Source of the DNA: Micropterix aruncella
Taxonomy: Eukaryota > Arthropoda > Insecta > Lepidoptera > Micropterigidae
Direction of reading: 5' to 3'
DNA length: 64,000 nucleotides
NCBI GenBank assembly: GCA_944548615.1
Contig: OX155963.1
Coordinates: forward strand, 25,057,336-25,121,335
A program made the translations under genes and the position numbers. Of this stretch, positions 33,368-43,719 are shown one piece after another. Within the stretch, counting starts at the first letter, position 1, and every line of letters starts with the position of its first letter. The notes under the pieces were generated by a model. It made no database searches. It saw only the letters and a program-made list of their open reading frames with translations, and was not told where the DNA came from.

Positions 33368-33686
33368 CAGTGTTGTTGCTGATGCAGGTTTTTTAAATAT
33401 CAGCGGATGCTGATGCTGATGCTGATTATTTGAGATCAATATCAGCTGATGCTGATGCTGATGCTGATTTTAATTAATTAGGTAAATAAAATATATCCAA
33501 ATATCAAATTGTAAGTAAAAGTGATCATTTTATTAGATATTTGAAATAAAAGGCAAATTATAATAATTATGTGACTTTTAATTATCGAAAACATCTTGAA
33601 TACGTAAAGTGATATTACCTGACATACCTATATAAATAAAATATAATTGCCTGTACACCACTCAACTTACATCTGTTTTTAATTAA

Positions 33687-36002
33687 TTAATACTGAAATT
33701 GTATTAACGGTAAATTATATTTCAAAAACAATAGCTGAGCTGCCTTTTCAGCTTGCAGTCGATTACGGGAAGGTTTATAAATAACTCCGGCACTGCTGAA
33801 CAATTGTTCGCTAGGAACACTTGCCGGCGGAGATGACAGAAATCTCCGAGCCAGTGCAGAAAATTCTTTATATGTATTTGTTCCATGCGTTCTCCACCAG
33901 TCAAGTGGGTTTTGTGACACAATAATCTTTTTTTCTTTGTAATATTGTCTTAGCAGATTTTTAAGTTTCAAATTCGCATCCGCAATTGAGTTATTGATGT
34001 CACTCTCACTACTTTCTTCGTCACTTGAATCTAGCAAAACTGCAAGTTCACTTTGCAGGGTTAGTCTACTAGCTCTGCTAGTTGAGGGCTGTTCTATGTC
34101 TCCTGCTTTCATCAAAGGAGCAGTTCTTCTTGACCTCTTAGGTGATGATGGACCAATTTCGTCTCTATTTATATTGGCTAGTTTTAGAATTTCAGTCTCA
34201 ACTCTTTCCATTGAAATTTCACTGAAGAATTTGGTTTTATATCGCGGATCCAAAAGGGTGGATATTGCGAATAAGAAATTATTTTTTATATCATCAAATT
34301 TATCGGAAATATTTGTTTTTAAGGTAGTAATAAGATGTTTTATCGCGTCTGAGTTATCTGTTTTAGCTAATTGGTCGTCAAGTTTCTTCGTAAGTACATG
34401 AATAAGCGGAATAACGGATGAAATCAAAGCATTTGAATTGCTTAGTTCCCGTGTACTTTCTTCAAAAGGTCGCAACAACTCCACACAGTCTTCCATAAGT
34501 TTCCACTCTTCGGGTAAAATAGCTTGTATGTTGTGGTTATTATTACGGTAAATGCTCAATGAATCTTTGATTTTCAAGTATCTTTCCATCATATAAAAGG
34601 AACTGTTCCATCTCGTGACGCAGTCTTGAAAAACTGTTAATTTTGGTTGATTGAGGCGTTCTTGAATAGCATTCAATTCTTTCTGTGCTATTGTCGAGTG
34701 ATTGAAATGGTTCGCAATTTTTTTAATTTTTTGTAAGATGTCTATTATGCTTTGATGGGACTTTAACCCATTTTTCACACATAATTGAAGTTTATGCGCT
34801 GTGCAATCTATATCGCTGAACTCTGATATTGCCATGGCCCTTTTCATATTTGACCCTTCGTCTCTAATAATGCAGTGTACTTGATTTTTGGATATACCCC
34901 ATTCAGTTAACATAGATTCATATTTTTCGGCAATAATATCTCCTGTATGGCGATTATCGAAAGTTTCGCATTTTAGTATTACCGATTTGCGATCAAAATT
35001 TTCGGTAGTTCCATGACAAGTTAAACTTAACAAAGAAACATTGGCACTTGGATCCGTCCAAATGTCTGATGTAAATGTCATGTATTTAAATTCCTTTATA
35101 ACTTTTTTCACCTCTGCAGCAACTTTTTCGTATAAATCTTTACAGACATAGTTAGTGAAAAAATTGCGGCCTTTTAAATTATATTTTGGCATAACCGCTA
35201 GCATGAGTCTTCGGAAACCAATACCTTCCACAAAATGAAATGGCAAGTCCTGAACAGCAATCATCTCGCCGATTAATTTGTCAATAATTAAACTCTTTGG
35301 GTTATCTTTGTCATACTGTTTATCCTTTCGAAATGCTTCCTCTAGTGATTGTTGCTTTTTTGCTCGCTGAATTGGTGTTAGTATTTTACCTAAAACAAAT
35401 AAACTAATTTTACTCTCTAAAATTTAGACATGGAGGTTGGGTTCTAGGTTAGGTTGTATGTTAGGTATTAAATTATCGCATTTATAATAATAGTAGGAAG
35501 GAAGTAAGATACATAACATTTATTAGACAGTTATATTACCTACTAAATAAAGAGGTGTACAAAATCGCAACGCGCTTCTTTGCCTCCCCCACAAGGTCAC
35601 ACAAGTCACAAGTAGTCACAACCCCGCAAAGAATACAGCGTATACATGTTTTTTTTTAGAAAAAAGTCAAAAATAATAAAATAACGATTTTCCTGGTTAG
35701 TTCGACGATGTACTGAATCACCCACTTCAATGATATCACTAACTAAAAACTCACCCGTATGTTTAACTAAATAAGAAAATTACCCTACCTTCTTCAGCAG
35801 TTCCGGCGGCTTCCAGGTTTTCGATCTCACAGCTTAAAAAACGGGTATGCTCTTCTGGATGTTTAAACTTCAAGTGATTTTTTAACGAGGTATTAGTACG
35901 TCCTTTGCGAGAATAATCCATTTTACAGATATTACACTTTGCGGTATCTTTATTTACTAATGTAAAATACTTCCATACTTCACTTTTCAATGGCGGAGGC
36001 AT
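33687..36002 (-). CDS. hAT transposase with N-terminal BED finger (two exons)
   Basis: The enzyme cuts and pastes its own element in the nucleus. Exon 1 is 36002-35789 (ATG at 36002) and exon 2 is 35389-33687. The 399-bp intron starts GTAGGG and ends TTTTAG, and the phases join as one Gly codon, giving 638 aa. Residues 1-60 hold a BED zinc finger (VWKYF, CNICKMDY, LKNHLKFKH). Exon 2 has the RNase H-like core: FTSDIWTD with Asp at about 180, RDEGSNM with Asp at about 248, DCTAHKLQLC, TRWNSSFYM and LLDPRYK. An acidic and Ser-rich insertion follows at about 510-560. The C-terminal hAT dimerisation region reads WWRTHG, then SVPSEQLFSSAG with the probable catalytic Glu at about 599. No stop or frameshift was seen. 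It resembles the ZBED/hobo-Ac-Tam3 group. Confidence 0.92.
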
Positions 36003-36084
36003 TATAAAACTTGTGGTTTACTTACACCGACAATGTCTGCTGCGGTAATGAGTCAGTCAATCTTGCATTCGTTTATTGTCGCGG

Positions 36085-36121
36085 CTAGCCGCGCAGGTGC
36101 ATGTAACACCTGCGCGGCTAG
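36085..36121. other. Perfect 15-bp hairpin inside the hAT right end
   Basis: Arms CTAGCCGCGCAGGTG (36085-36099) and its exact complement (36107-36121), with a 7-nt loop. It lies between the transposase start and the right terminal repeats, where hAT transposases bind subterminal sites. Repeated 'cccccggga' strings follow at 36123-36166. Confidence 0.8.
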
Positions 36122-36500
36122 AGTCCCCCGGGATCCCCCGAATCAAGAATCCCCCGGGATTTACAAGTCGTACGAGTGACACGAGATGATACGACCTTGA
36201 ATATCAGCAATAAAAATCAGCATCGATTATTGCGGATGCTGATGCGGATGCTGATATTGAAAATAATGCGAATAATCCGCTGATGCTGATGCTGATGCTG
36301 ATATTCGCAACAACCCTGTTTGGGAGTGCCAGTTTGAAAGCGGGTGAGCACAGTCGACTGGATAACGAGCCTGAATTAAATCAATTAAAAAATAATATGT
36401 AGGTAGTTTAAAAAATTTGTAGTTTATAAAATATAAATGTAGTATAAATGTAGTTTATAAAATATAAATTAAAAATTTCCAGTCATCGCATAACACAACA

Positions 36501-37208
36501 TCATAAGTATATCGAATGAAATCCATTTTTCTTAACGACCTTGCGGCATGTGGGACACCGTTTGTCGATTTTCCTTGCATTGATGAGGCAGTCGCGGCAG
36601 AAGACGTGGCCGCAAAGGGTGGACATCGGAGAGGCCAGCGTCTCCAGGCAGATAGGGCATTCGCCCGGGCTGGAGCGCCGCCGACGCCTCCTCGTGTCCG
36701 TCTGCGTCGACGAATCCGACCTGCGCAACAGCGACCGCGAGATCTTCGGAACGGCCCGCTTGCGCTTCCGGCGGATTCCGTGGACGGATCGATTGTCGGC
36801 GAGTATCGGTTTATCTGCCGTCGCTCCTTCTGTCGCCGGTTCGTCTCTGATCAGCGCGGACATCGTTCGTCGACAATATCGACGTCTCGGAGAACGACTC
36901 GCCGACGCTTACGCCCAAGCTTTGGTAATAATTGCGGTGGCTCATTTCAAAAGTAGCGTTGTCGTGTGACGCGCTCGGCATCTGTGAAAATAACCTACGT
37001 TTCGGCATCGTCGTTGATGATTTTAGAACCGTCGGAAACTCTGAAGATTTTCAATGTTAGTTCTTTGGGCGGCCGGGTCTCGCGACGTTTTTATTTTCTT
37101 TCTCGCACTTCATTTTTATCCTTTTCCGACGCAGCACTTCTTTGTAGTCAGCTCAGGCAGCGGTTTCGTATCGAGGATTTAAATATCGGAATATGCACGG
37201 CAACTTAA
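36501..37208 (-). pseudogene. Truncated paralogue of the RING-finger gene
   Basis: Minus-strand text parallels the intact gene at 45154-46887. The frame 37008-36811 matches its middle ([32 protein letters not shown]) and then shifts. The frame 36863-36501 starts at a real ATG, covers [14 protein letters not shown] and [13 protein letters not shown], and ends with a complete C3HC4 RING ([10 protein letters not shown] ... CGHVFC..C ... CPTC). The SUMO-interacting-like segments and the Pro-rich stretch of the intact gene are deleted, and the N-terminal part (37009-37208) is degenerate. The 120-aa RING frame remains open and well conserved, so a short functional protein is possible. A decaying copy is more likely. 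Confidence 0.8.
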
Positions 37209-37403
37209 CGCACGTCACCGAATAATTAAAACGGTAAATAACTAAAAAGTTTAAAATAAATTTAAAACGTAAAACATGTTAAATAATTACAACGTCAAAA
37301 TACATTCGAAAAAGGAACACACAGACTTATTAGGGTTTAGGAATGAGCACCAAACCTCGACTCAAAATAGACAGGCGCACACTGCCCATGGGTCATTTTG
37401 ACC

Positions 37404-37657
37404 CAAGGGCGGTCATAGCCTTACATTTTGAGGGGGGGTCACAGTTATGGGCTTAAGGTTTGGGGGGGGTCGCTGTTATGGGCCATGAGATTGGTTTAAC
37501 GGTTTGTAAATAAAACAAAGTTCCCATTTATTATACAATAATTTATTTATGGAAACAAGTGTATTTGCATAAGGAGCTTATTATAAGCCATATATTTAAG
37601 ATTTGGGGGGGGGGGGTCATGACCCCCTTGACCCCCCCCCCCCTGGGACCGCCCTTG
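37404..37657. mobile_element. hAT-type MITE, 254 bp
   Basis: Terminal inverted repeats CAAGGGCGGTC and GACCGCCCTTG are flanked by perfect 8-bp duplications TTTTGACC (37396-37403, 37658-37665). The inside has G runs near the left and C runs near the right but no coding capacity. Terminal CA..TG plus 8-bp duplication fits a non-autonomous hAT element. Confidence 0.82.
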
Positions 37658-37665
37658 TTTTGACC

Positions 37666-39560
37666 CATTGTTCACTACCAATGGGTCAAAGGAGGGTTAA
37701 ATAAATAGTATGTATAATTATCATATGTATGCTGTTTTTTGTTTATATAACTTAGGGGGAAGCGTGGCACAAAAATTCCAACTCATATATTTTACAGAAT
37801 AATGGTTGAAATATTAAAGGATTTTGCATGTGTATGCCATAACTACTCCAGTCATTAAAAACAACAACAAAAACATACAAGTTTTAAAATATGGAGAATA
37901 TTAAGGTTTAAATTATAATAAAAAAATGCGCTTTGTACCATTGTGCCCCACTCACAGGGCACAATGGTACATTAGAGGGTGCACTTTGGTACATACTGAT
38001 AGTTAAAGATATGACAATGGTTAATAAAAACAAATCTTCAGTAGAAAAGTATTTTTAATATTTTAACTATAATCAGCCTCATAGCTCTCACTTATAATCT
38101 CAATTAGATAACAAAAAAAAAATTGGTAGGTTTTCGTAAACGAATTACATAATTTAAATTGTCTCTGTAAGTAAAAACAAATAAAGTTAAAACTCTTAAG
38201 AAACCTTTGCAAATTCTTAATATAAAAATATAGGAACTCTCTTAAGTAAAGACGTAGTATGTACTTAATTTTAAAATGTAATCAACTAATCCTACCTAAA
38301 AGGCAATCAATGTCTATGTGGGAACTTTGGTACGTACCGAAATGTCCCGTGTCCCTACGGATTTTTTTCGGAAAAGTGATAAAAATGTCTAGGACCACTA
38401 AAATTACATTCAAATCACTTGTAGTTACGATTACTGGATGGATGTACTTACCTTTCATATATCAGCTTCATATAATAATGTCTTGAGACGCCGCTGGAGC
38501 AATTTCCCACTCCAAGTATGTTTACTTCACCGCGCAATAAACACTTCCACTAACATTTATTTTCACATAAATAAAAAAACACACATTTTTACAACAATAT
38601 ACATTTTTATGTCAGGTAAATTCCTACTGTTCTATTACTAATTTACATGATGAATCTGTGAATTAGTCTTGCTTGTGCCTCCTTTGAGAACTGCAGCTTT
38701 TTATTTTTTGATTTAGTTCAAGAGAAGCGCAAGTTCAAGAAAGTGAATTTTCTTGTTAAAAAATGTGAAAACTTGTGAAATGTTAAAGGAAACTCAGAGG
38801 TTTAATATGAAATATTTCGCATGAAGTAGAAATGAGTACATATTTGAACATATTTGAAGACATCGGGAAATAATGTACAAGAAATCAAACACTTTGCGTT
38901 TTTCTTACCATAAATATAATTAAATAACGTATTTATAATAATTTATTTTGTATATAATTAAATAACGTATAATAATTTATTTTGTGTAATGTACGTATCT
39001 TGAACTTGAATGTCCATAACAATTTTTTGAACAAAAATCATAGAAAATGCAAAAATATACAATGCAAATTTCGACGTGCGTGCTAAGCGAAGGCGAACTT
39101 CCAGATGCTAGAACTTCTTATTGTTGGGTAAATAATAGGTAATATTTATATCACGTTACGTATGATATTACTTATCTGGGTATCAGGCCCGTATCCAGAC
39201 TTCAGTTTCGGGGGTATATTCATTGGAACAACGCGCGCGGCACCTACCAAGCGTGAATTTGCCCATACAATGAAACGAAAATACGCTAGATTTCCGGGGG
39301 TTAAATCCTAACTATACCCTCCCCCCAGGGAGCAGCTAACCAGCTGCTCCGTGCCTCCCCCCTTGGATACGGCAATGACACTAGGTACACAAGTCCCGGA
39401 TTCTCCTTGATTCTCAATTTTTCTTGATTTTATTTTTTACTCAAAAAAATTCGGGACGCGTCCCCTGTGTGTCCCCCCCCCCCCTATGGATACGTCATTG
39501 CTGGTTATCTGGACACTCAAAATTAATCACATAAATTAAAATTAGTAATTTTGATTTATG
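37666..39560. other. Noncoding repeat-rich stretch
   Basis: No gene seen. A hairpin with 15-bp arms (TGTACCATTGTGCCC at 37934-37948, complement at 37957-37971) lies in a region with further 'tttggtacat' strings, probably an old MITE. A segment at about 39185-39500 with 'ccgtatccagac', 'ttggatacggcaatg' and 'atggatacgtcattg' looks like a degenerate transposon end. The long C run at 39475-39484 is low complexity. Confidence 0.5.
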
Positions 39561-39563
39561 GAG

Positions 39564-39840
39564 GTTTTGAGCCTAAATACCGAATAGTATGACGTGCGCC
39601 CGCCGCGCGATATCTGTATCTGTAGTTCTACTAATGCAAACAAGCGTTTGTCACAAGCTTCCTTTGATTGGCGCAAAAACCCACACTCGATCGGATCGGC
39701 GGCAATCGCTTGCAAGCCAAGCCAAACGCCAGATCCACACGTTTGAATTTGCAAAGGTATGCCAAGGCTTGGCAAGCGTGTGGATGCAGCATAAGAGTTG
39801 TTTCGCCACCTGTCGACAGTATTAGGACGGAGGCTCAAAA
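39564..39840. repeat. MITE-like inverted repeat
   Basis: 'ttttgagcct' near 39564 pairs with 'aggctcaaaa' near 39831. An inner stem pairs 'ccacacg' with 'cgtgtgg', with 'ccaagcc' / 'ggcttgg' nearby. Several overlapping open frames on both strands reflect high CG here, not genes. Confidence 0.4.
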
Positions 39841-39919
39841 GATCTGCAACGATCACACTGTAGAAGCCCAGACTCCAACGCGTCTGATCTAAAACATCTC
39901 CTATTTCTATAATTTTCAG

Positions 39920-40770
39920 CCCGCGACACGAAGGGCTAGGCGACTACCTGCTCTTTTGGGATGGGGCCGTGTTATTATTTTTGTCTATAATACTCGCACT
40001 GTTCCACTTCAATACACCATGTTAAAAGTGCATAAAAACCATATTATATTTAAAACCCCTCACGTTGCGAGGTAAAACACCTATCACTTTTGCGCGCGAC
40101 ATATTCGCGCGCAAAAAATCGACGCGAGTCAACGGCCTTGAGAAAAACGATCATAACTTATAAACCACTAAACGGAATAAAAAAAGATAAAGAGAAAAAT
40201 GATCGCATTGAAATTTGACATATAAAACATTATAACCTTATCTCGTAAAACAATTAAGATAATAATGAATAAATATTACAAAATTGGCAAACTGAAAAAA
40301 ACTCGCCTATAAAATCATTTCGATTTTTTTGTAAATACAGTTTTTGTAAATATCAAAAATTGTAAATACAGTTATGTTCTTTATTAAATGCTTTACCAAA
40401 ACGATATTTTTTTTTTACTTATTTGCATACAAAAATACGGAAAAAATATTTATTTATTCAGCCAAGAAAAATTTTATTTATTCTCGTAAAAAAAAATTTT
40501 TTTAATTTTTAATTTGTGACTACTTATGTCTTATGGTATTTTTTTATATGAAATTCTTTCAAAATAACTTTATTACTACATCACTTCTTCTTAGAAATCA
40601 CACCAGAACTTTGACCTTTGTCTGATATTATAGAAAAATCTAAAGTTTTGAGTTTCCGCTTCCGAACCTAATAATAAACTTTGAATGCCCATAATATAAA
40701 ATTCGTTAGATTTTTTCAATTATATTGTCTTATCATAGACTTATTATATGTCTAATAACTAATTACTATA
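39920..40770. other. Dispersed repeat and AT-rich DNA, no gene
   Basis: 39925-40060 ('gaagggctaggcgactacctgctc' to 'gtgcataaaaaccatatta') has a diverged copy at about 61526-61660, and its last part recurs at 41910-41929 and 42765-42790 around the Tc1-like element. The rest to 40770 is AT-rich with no coding signal. Confidence 0.5.
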
Positions 40771-41186
40771 GGTATTATTGCAGTATAGGTACCTCTTCTA
40801 GATTGTTGATTTTTTAACGTCACCAGACTATATTCACCACGCTGATTCCGAATCTGCAATAATATTTATTCGGTCTCAATAAATAAGCGAGATATAGGCA
40901 TTCAAAAAAGCGCCAAACCCATACATTTCGGTAGTTTTAAAAAAAAAATAATACATAAACACCTATTTGGCGGTAGGTTAGGTTAGGTTAGGTTAGGTCT
41001 TTTTAAAACAACCTTAAAAACTGAGTTAAAAAAAAAATTTTTTTTTTTTTTGTATGTAAATTTGCTTTCGAAAATTTACGCGTCCGAAGCTTTTTTCTTT
41101 CACATTTAGCATTACAATGATCTAACCTAGTAGTATTTCTTTGTTTTTTCGATTTCTGAGAAAGGTACCTATACTGCAATAATTCC
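40771..41186. mobile_element. Merlin-like MITE copy 1, with internal TTAGG tract
   Basis: This 416-bp element starts GGTATTATTGCAGTATAGG and ends in the near-complement CTATACTGCAATAATTCC. It is flanked by perfect 8-bp duplications TTACTATA (40763-40770, 41187-41194). GG-starting ends with 8-bp duplications fit Merlin. A diverged second copy lies at 50341-50747. TTAGG is repeated four times at 40978-40997, embedded in the element. Confidence 0.85.
40974..40998. repeat. Short TTAGG tract
   Basis: Four TTAGG units preceded by TAGG. TTAGG is the ancestral arthropod telomere repeat, but this tract lies inside a MITE. The second MITE copy has only 'taggttagattag' at the same place, so it is an internal expansion and not a telomere remnant. 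Confidence 0.8.
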
Positions 41187-41194
41187 TTACTATA

Positions 41195-41929
41195 CTCCAA
41201 AGAGTCACATTTCATCGAAAAACTATGGAAAATCGCACTTTTTTCTCTCATAGTAATTATCAAAACAAGTTTCATTTTCGCGAGCCATATTAGAAAAACA
41301 ACATATAATGTTCAAAATACGCCTAATTATGTGATAACTTAGGATGTAAATGAAGCAATACCTATTTTATTAGTAAATTAAAGCGACATTACGTCATGTT
41401 TCGCGATATATAGGGATATTTCACAAACAATACAAAATAAAAACGGCCATTTTTTCGCGAGCCGTGTGTTGTTGACAAAGTGTTTTCTTCGAAAATTCGT
41501 GAAAAACAGCAAATGGATTGTGGAAATTGAATAATCCTAATGGCTAAACTACTTAAAAAGGGAAATTACTTACTTTTATCCGGTATACACTGCACTTATA
41601 TACACAAAACACTTCACAAAACAAACACGTCGCGGAACTATCCGCCGCCGCGGGGTGGCCGATCGACAATGCTGTTTTGACGTCTAATGCTGAGTTTTTA
41701 AATCGGCGGTCGATGTTATCGTCGTTGGCCGGCGAATGAAAGATTATTTGGCCATGTCGTCCCGCGGTCAGAAAGCATTAAAGTACGACGATTCGAATCG
41801 TAAATTGCATTTTTCGCAGCGGCGAGCGCGATATCCAAAATCGGATGTTACGGATTGTTAGGCGGCCGCCATACATGTCCCCAAATGGATGTTACGTGCT
41901 TGAGGGGTGTGCATAAAAACCATATTATA
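41195..41929. other. Noncoding stretch
   Basis: No gene seen. A GC-richer part at 41640-41880 contains 'ccgccgccgcgg' and several CG-rich words but no long open frame. Confidence 0.5.
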
Positions 41930-42744
41930 CAGGATGCGGCAGCATAACTTCCTTTTTTCAAAACTTAATAAAATTCATTGTATGAATCAAAACATTTTTA
42001 TTTGTTTTTTATAATGTAGGCGCATGCCTAAAGTTTTGTTTTACATAGTTTTGAAGATCAAATCAGATAGGTGACGTCCCTTATTCTCCATAGGTACACT
42101 GAGTAAACCGATTTCTGGCGTTTGTCATGACTCTTGCCAGCAAAGCAGGCGGTATGTTGGCAATTTCTTCCTGGATGTTGGTCTTCAAATCTTGTAGGGT
42201 CACGTTCAGGAAGTTCATGCACAATCGCAATCTTGTAAGGATGGAAATAAAGATCATCATGAAGAATTCTCCTCACAGAACGATCGGAAAGTCTAAGGGC
42301 AAACGCATGTTTGCGCGCAGAACGCCGTGGTGATCGCAACATTGAAGCTCTCACTGCCTCAATGTCTTCAGGTGATCTAATGGGCCGAGGGACTCCAGTT
42401 CTTCGTCTTCTCACACTTGCAGTTTGTCTAAACGTAGTGACCCACGTAACAATTGATTTCCGATCCGGGACAGGGACCAACGGGGCTAAATTAAAGCGAT
42501 TCCGAAAGGCGCGCTGCGTTGCGATCACCAAACATCCGCTCGAAAAGTAGGCCTCAACGGCAAACGCACACTCCTCACTGTTCCAACCACAGTTCCAACG
42601 CACAATGGCGACTGAACTGTCTCGGGAAAAAACTTTATAGTCCCGCCGGTCCCGCCTCTCGAACGAGACCACTGGTGCTCCGCTACGACATCAACCGACT
42701 GAATGGCGCGCATTTTAAAAAAGGAAATTATGCTGCCGCACCTG
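41930..42744 (-). mobile_element. Tc1/mariner-like element with internal deletion
   Basis: Ends CAGGATGCGGCAGCATAA (left) and, inverted, CAGGTGCGGCAGCATAA (right) differ by one indel and lie between TA dinucleotides (41928-41929, 42745-42746), the Tc1/mariner target. A TATAAAG box precedes the coding region. The element is 815 bp, too short for a complete transposase gene. Confidence 0.88.
42058..42650 (-). pseudogene. Internally deleted Tc1/mariner-type transposase (DUF4817 class)
   Basis: The reading begins at a helix-turn-helix segment (EECAFAVEAYFSSG, ATQRAFRNRF), followed by a second DNA-binding part (RRRTGVPRPIRSPEDIEAVR, LSDRSVRRIL) and YKIAIVHELPERD. It then jumps directly to the family's C-terminal end, partly in another frame (near QHPGRNCQ), ending at RDVTYLI. 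The whole DDE catalytic core is missing. No good ATG is seen at the left end of the domain; the frame is open from 42672. It can bind DNA at most and cannot catalyse transposition. Confidence 0.75.
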
Positions 42745-43134
42745 TATTTTTTATTACAGTTTACACCATATTAAAGTGCATAAAAACCAAAATATTTTAA
42801 TTGTATTTGATTAATAATTACTGTACTTTTAAAAAAATAGTCATAAAATTTTGTAAATTAGATTTTAGTACATTTATTAGTTTAGTTAATGCAATTTTAC
42901 ATTTTTTCTACCATTTACACTTTTTACACGACTCCCAACAAAAAAAAGAGTGTAATGTGTTCAGGTTTCACTATGTGTGTTTTCCGTTTCTTTATTCCAC
43001 TATACTTTGTTCCGTTTCTTTATTCCACTTCGAAACACTCAAACCAATTTAGAAGTGTGTGGTATTGTTAGAATCGAGTGTCATAGGATAGTTCAGTTTT
43101 TGTAACTAGTCTTGTTTTAATTACTTTTAATATA

Positions 43135-43531
43135 CAGTGTGAATCAGTACGATCAAACTAAGAACCTTTGGATAAAAAAAATGGAAAAAAATGTTTTTTT
43201 TAATTTTCTTTTTATGTAAAAATTTGGAGAACTTCACTAAAATAAAAGTTTGAAAAGCGTTTGAGCCCGCTGCGCCATCTACCGATAGGTAAATTATTGC
43301 TAATAAATATTAGCGATATTTTACCTACCGCAAGATGGCGCATCGTGCTCAGCGCTTTTTATATTATTTTCCAAAAAATTAAAATTTTCAAATTAAAAAA
43401 AAAAACATTTCTTTTGTTGGTTTTTCCACAAATTATTGTCAAAAATTGCTTACTTGCTCGTACTGATTCACCTCCTTCAAGGATGCCGGCATTGATTTTA
43501 TAGTGATGCCGGTCAATAAAAACTCACTCTG
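43135..43531. mobile_element. TA-flanked MITE with a central foldback
   Basis: The ends CAGTGTGA and, inverted, CAGAGTGA lie between TA pairs (43133-43134, 43532-43533). 'gtgaatcagtacga' near the left end recurs inverted ('cgtactgattcac') about 65 bp inside the right end. The centre 43254-43359 is a long imperfect palindrome with roughly 50-bp arms (GCGCCATCT / AGATGGCGC, GCTAAT / ATTAGC). No coding potential. Confidence 0.65.
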
Positions 43532-43719
43532 TATTTACATTGTCATTTGAAGTAATACACTTTAGTGTGTAAAAACTTTTCTATTCAAATATTTGAATGA
43601 GTTAAAATGGAATTAGGACGCATTTTCTACTAAAATCGAGTGAAAAGCAAAATTTTTAGAAAAATGAGAATTTTTCGAAAATAATGGTATTTTTTATAAA
43701 GAGGTTGTACTTACCAATT

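Larger units (their letters stand above)
33368..36318 (-). mobile_element. Complete hAT transposon with perfect 8-bp target duplication
   Basis: The 2951-bp element is bounded by TTTGGGAG on both sides (33360-33367 and 36319-36326). Its ends are CAGTGTTGTTGC on the left and, inverted, CAGGGTTGTTGC on the right (one mismatch in 12). Both subterminal regions hold GATGCT-type hexamer repeats (33403-33472, 36205-36303). An intact two-exon transposase gene lies inside on the minus strand. The empty-site counterpart at about 45028 in the right copy of the segmental duplication ('aggggttgttcgaggag') shows the position before insertion. Everything needed for an autonomous element is visible. Confidence 0.93.

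Noticed and set aside
36516..36969. Plus-strand open frames over the truncated RING gene
   Set aside because: They are antisense shadows of a GC-rich coding region; the RING motif on the minus strand explains the openness. The same holds for frames opposite 45154-46887.
40974..40998. Interstitial telomere or chromosome end
   Set aside because: The TTAGG tract is short and lies within a MITE that has clean target duplications.
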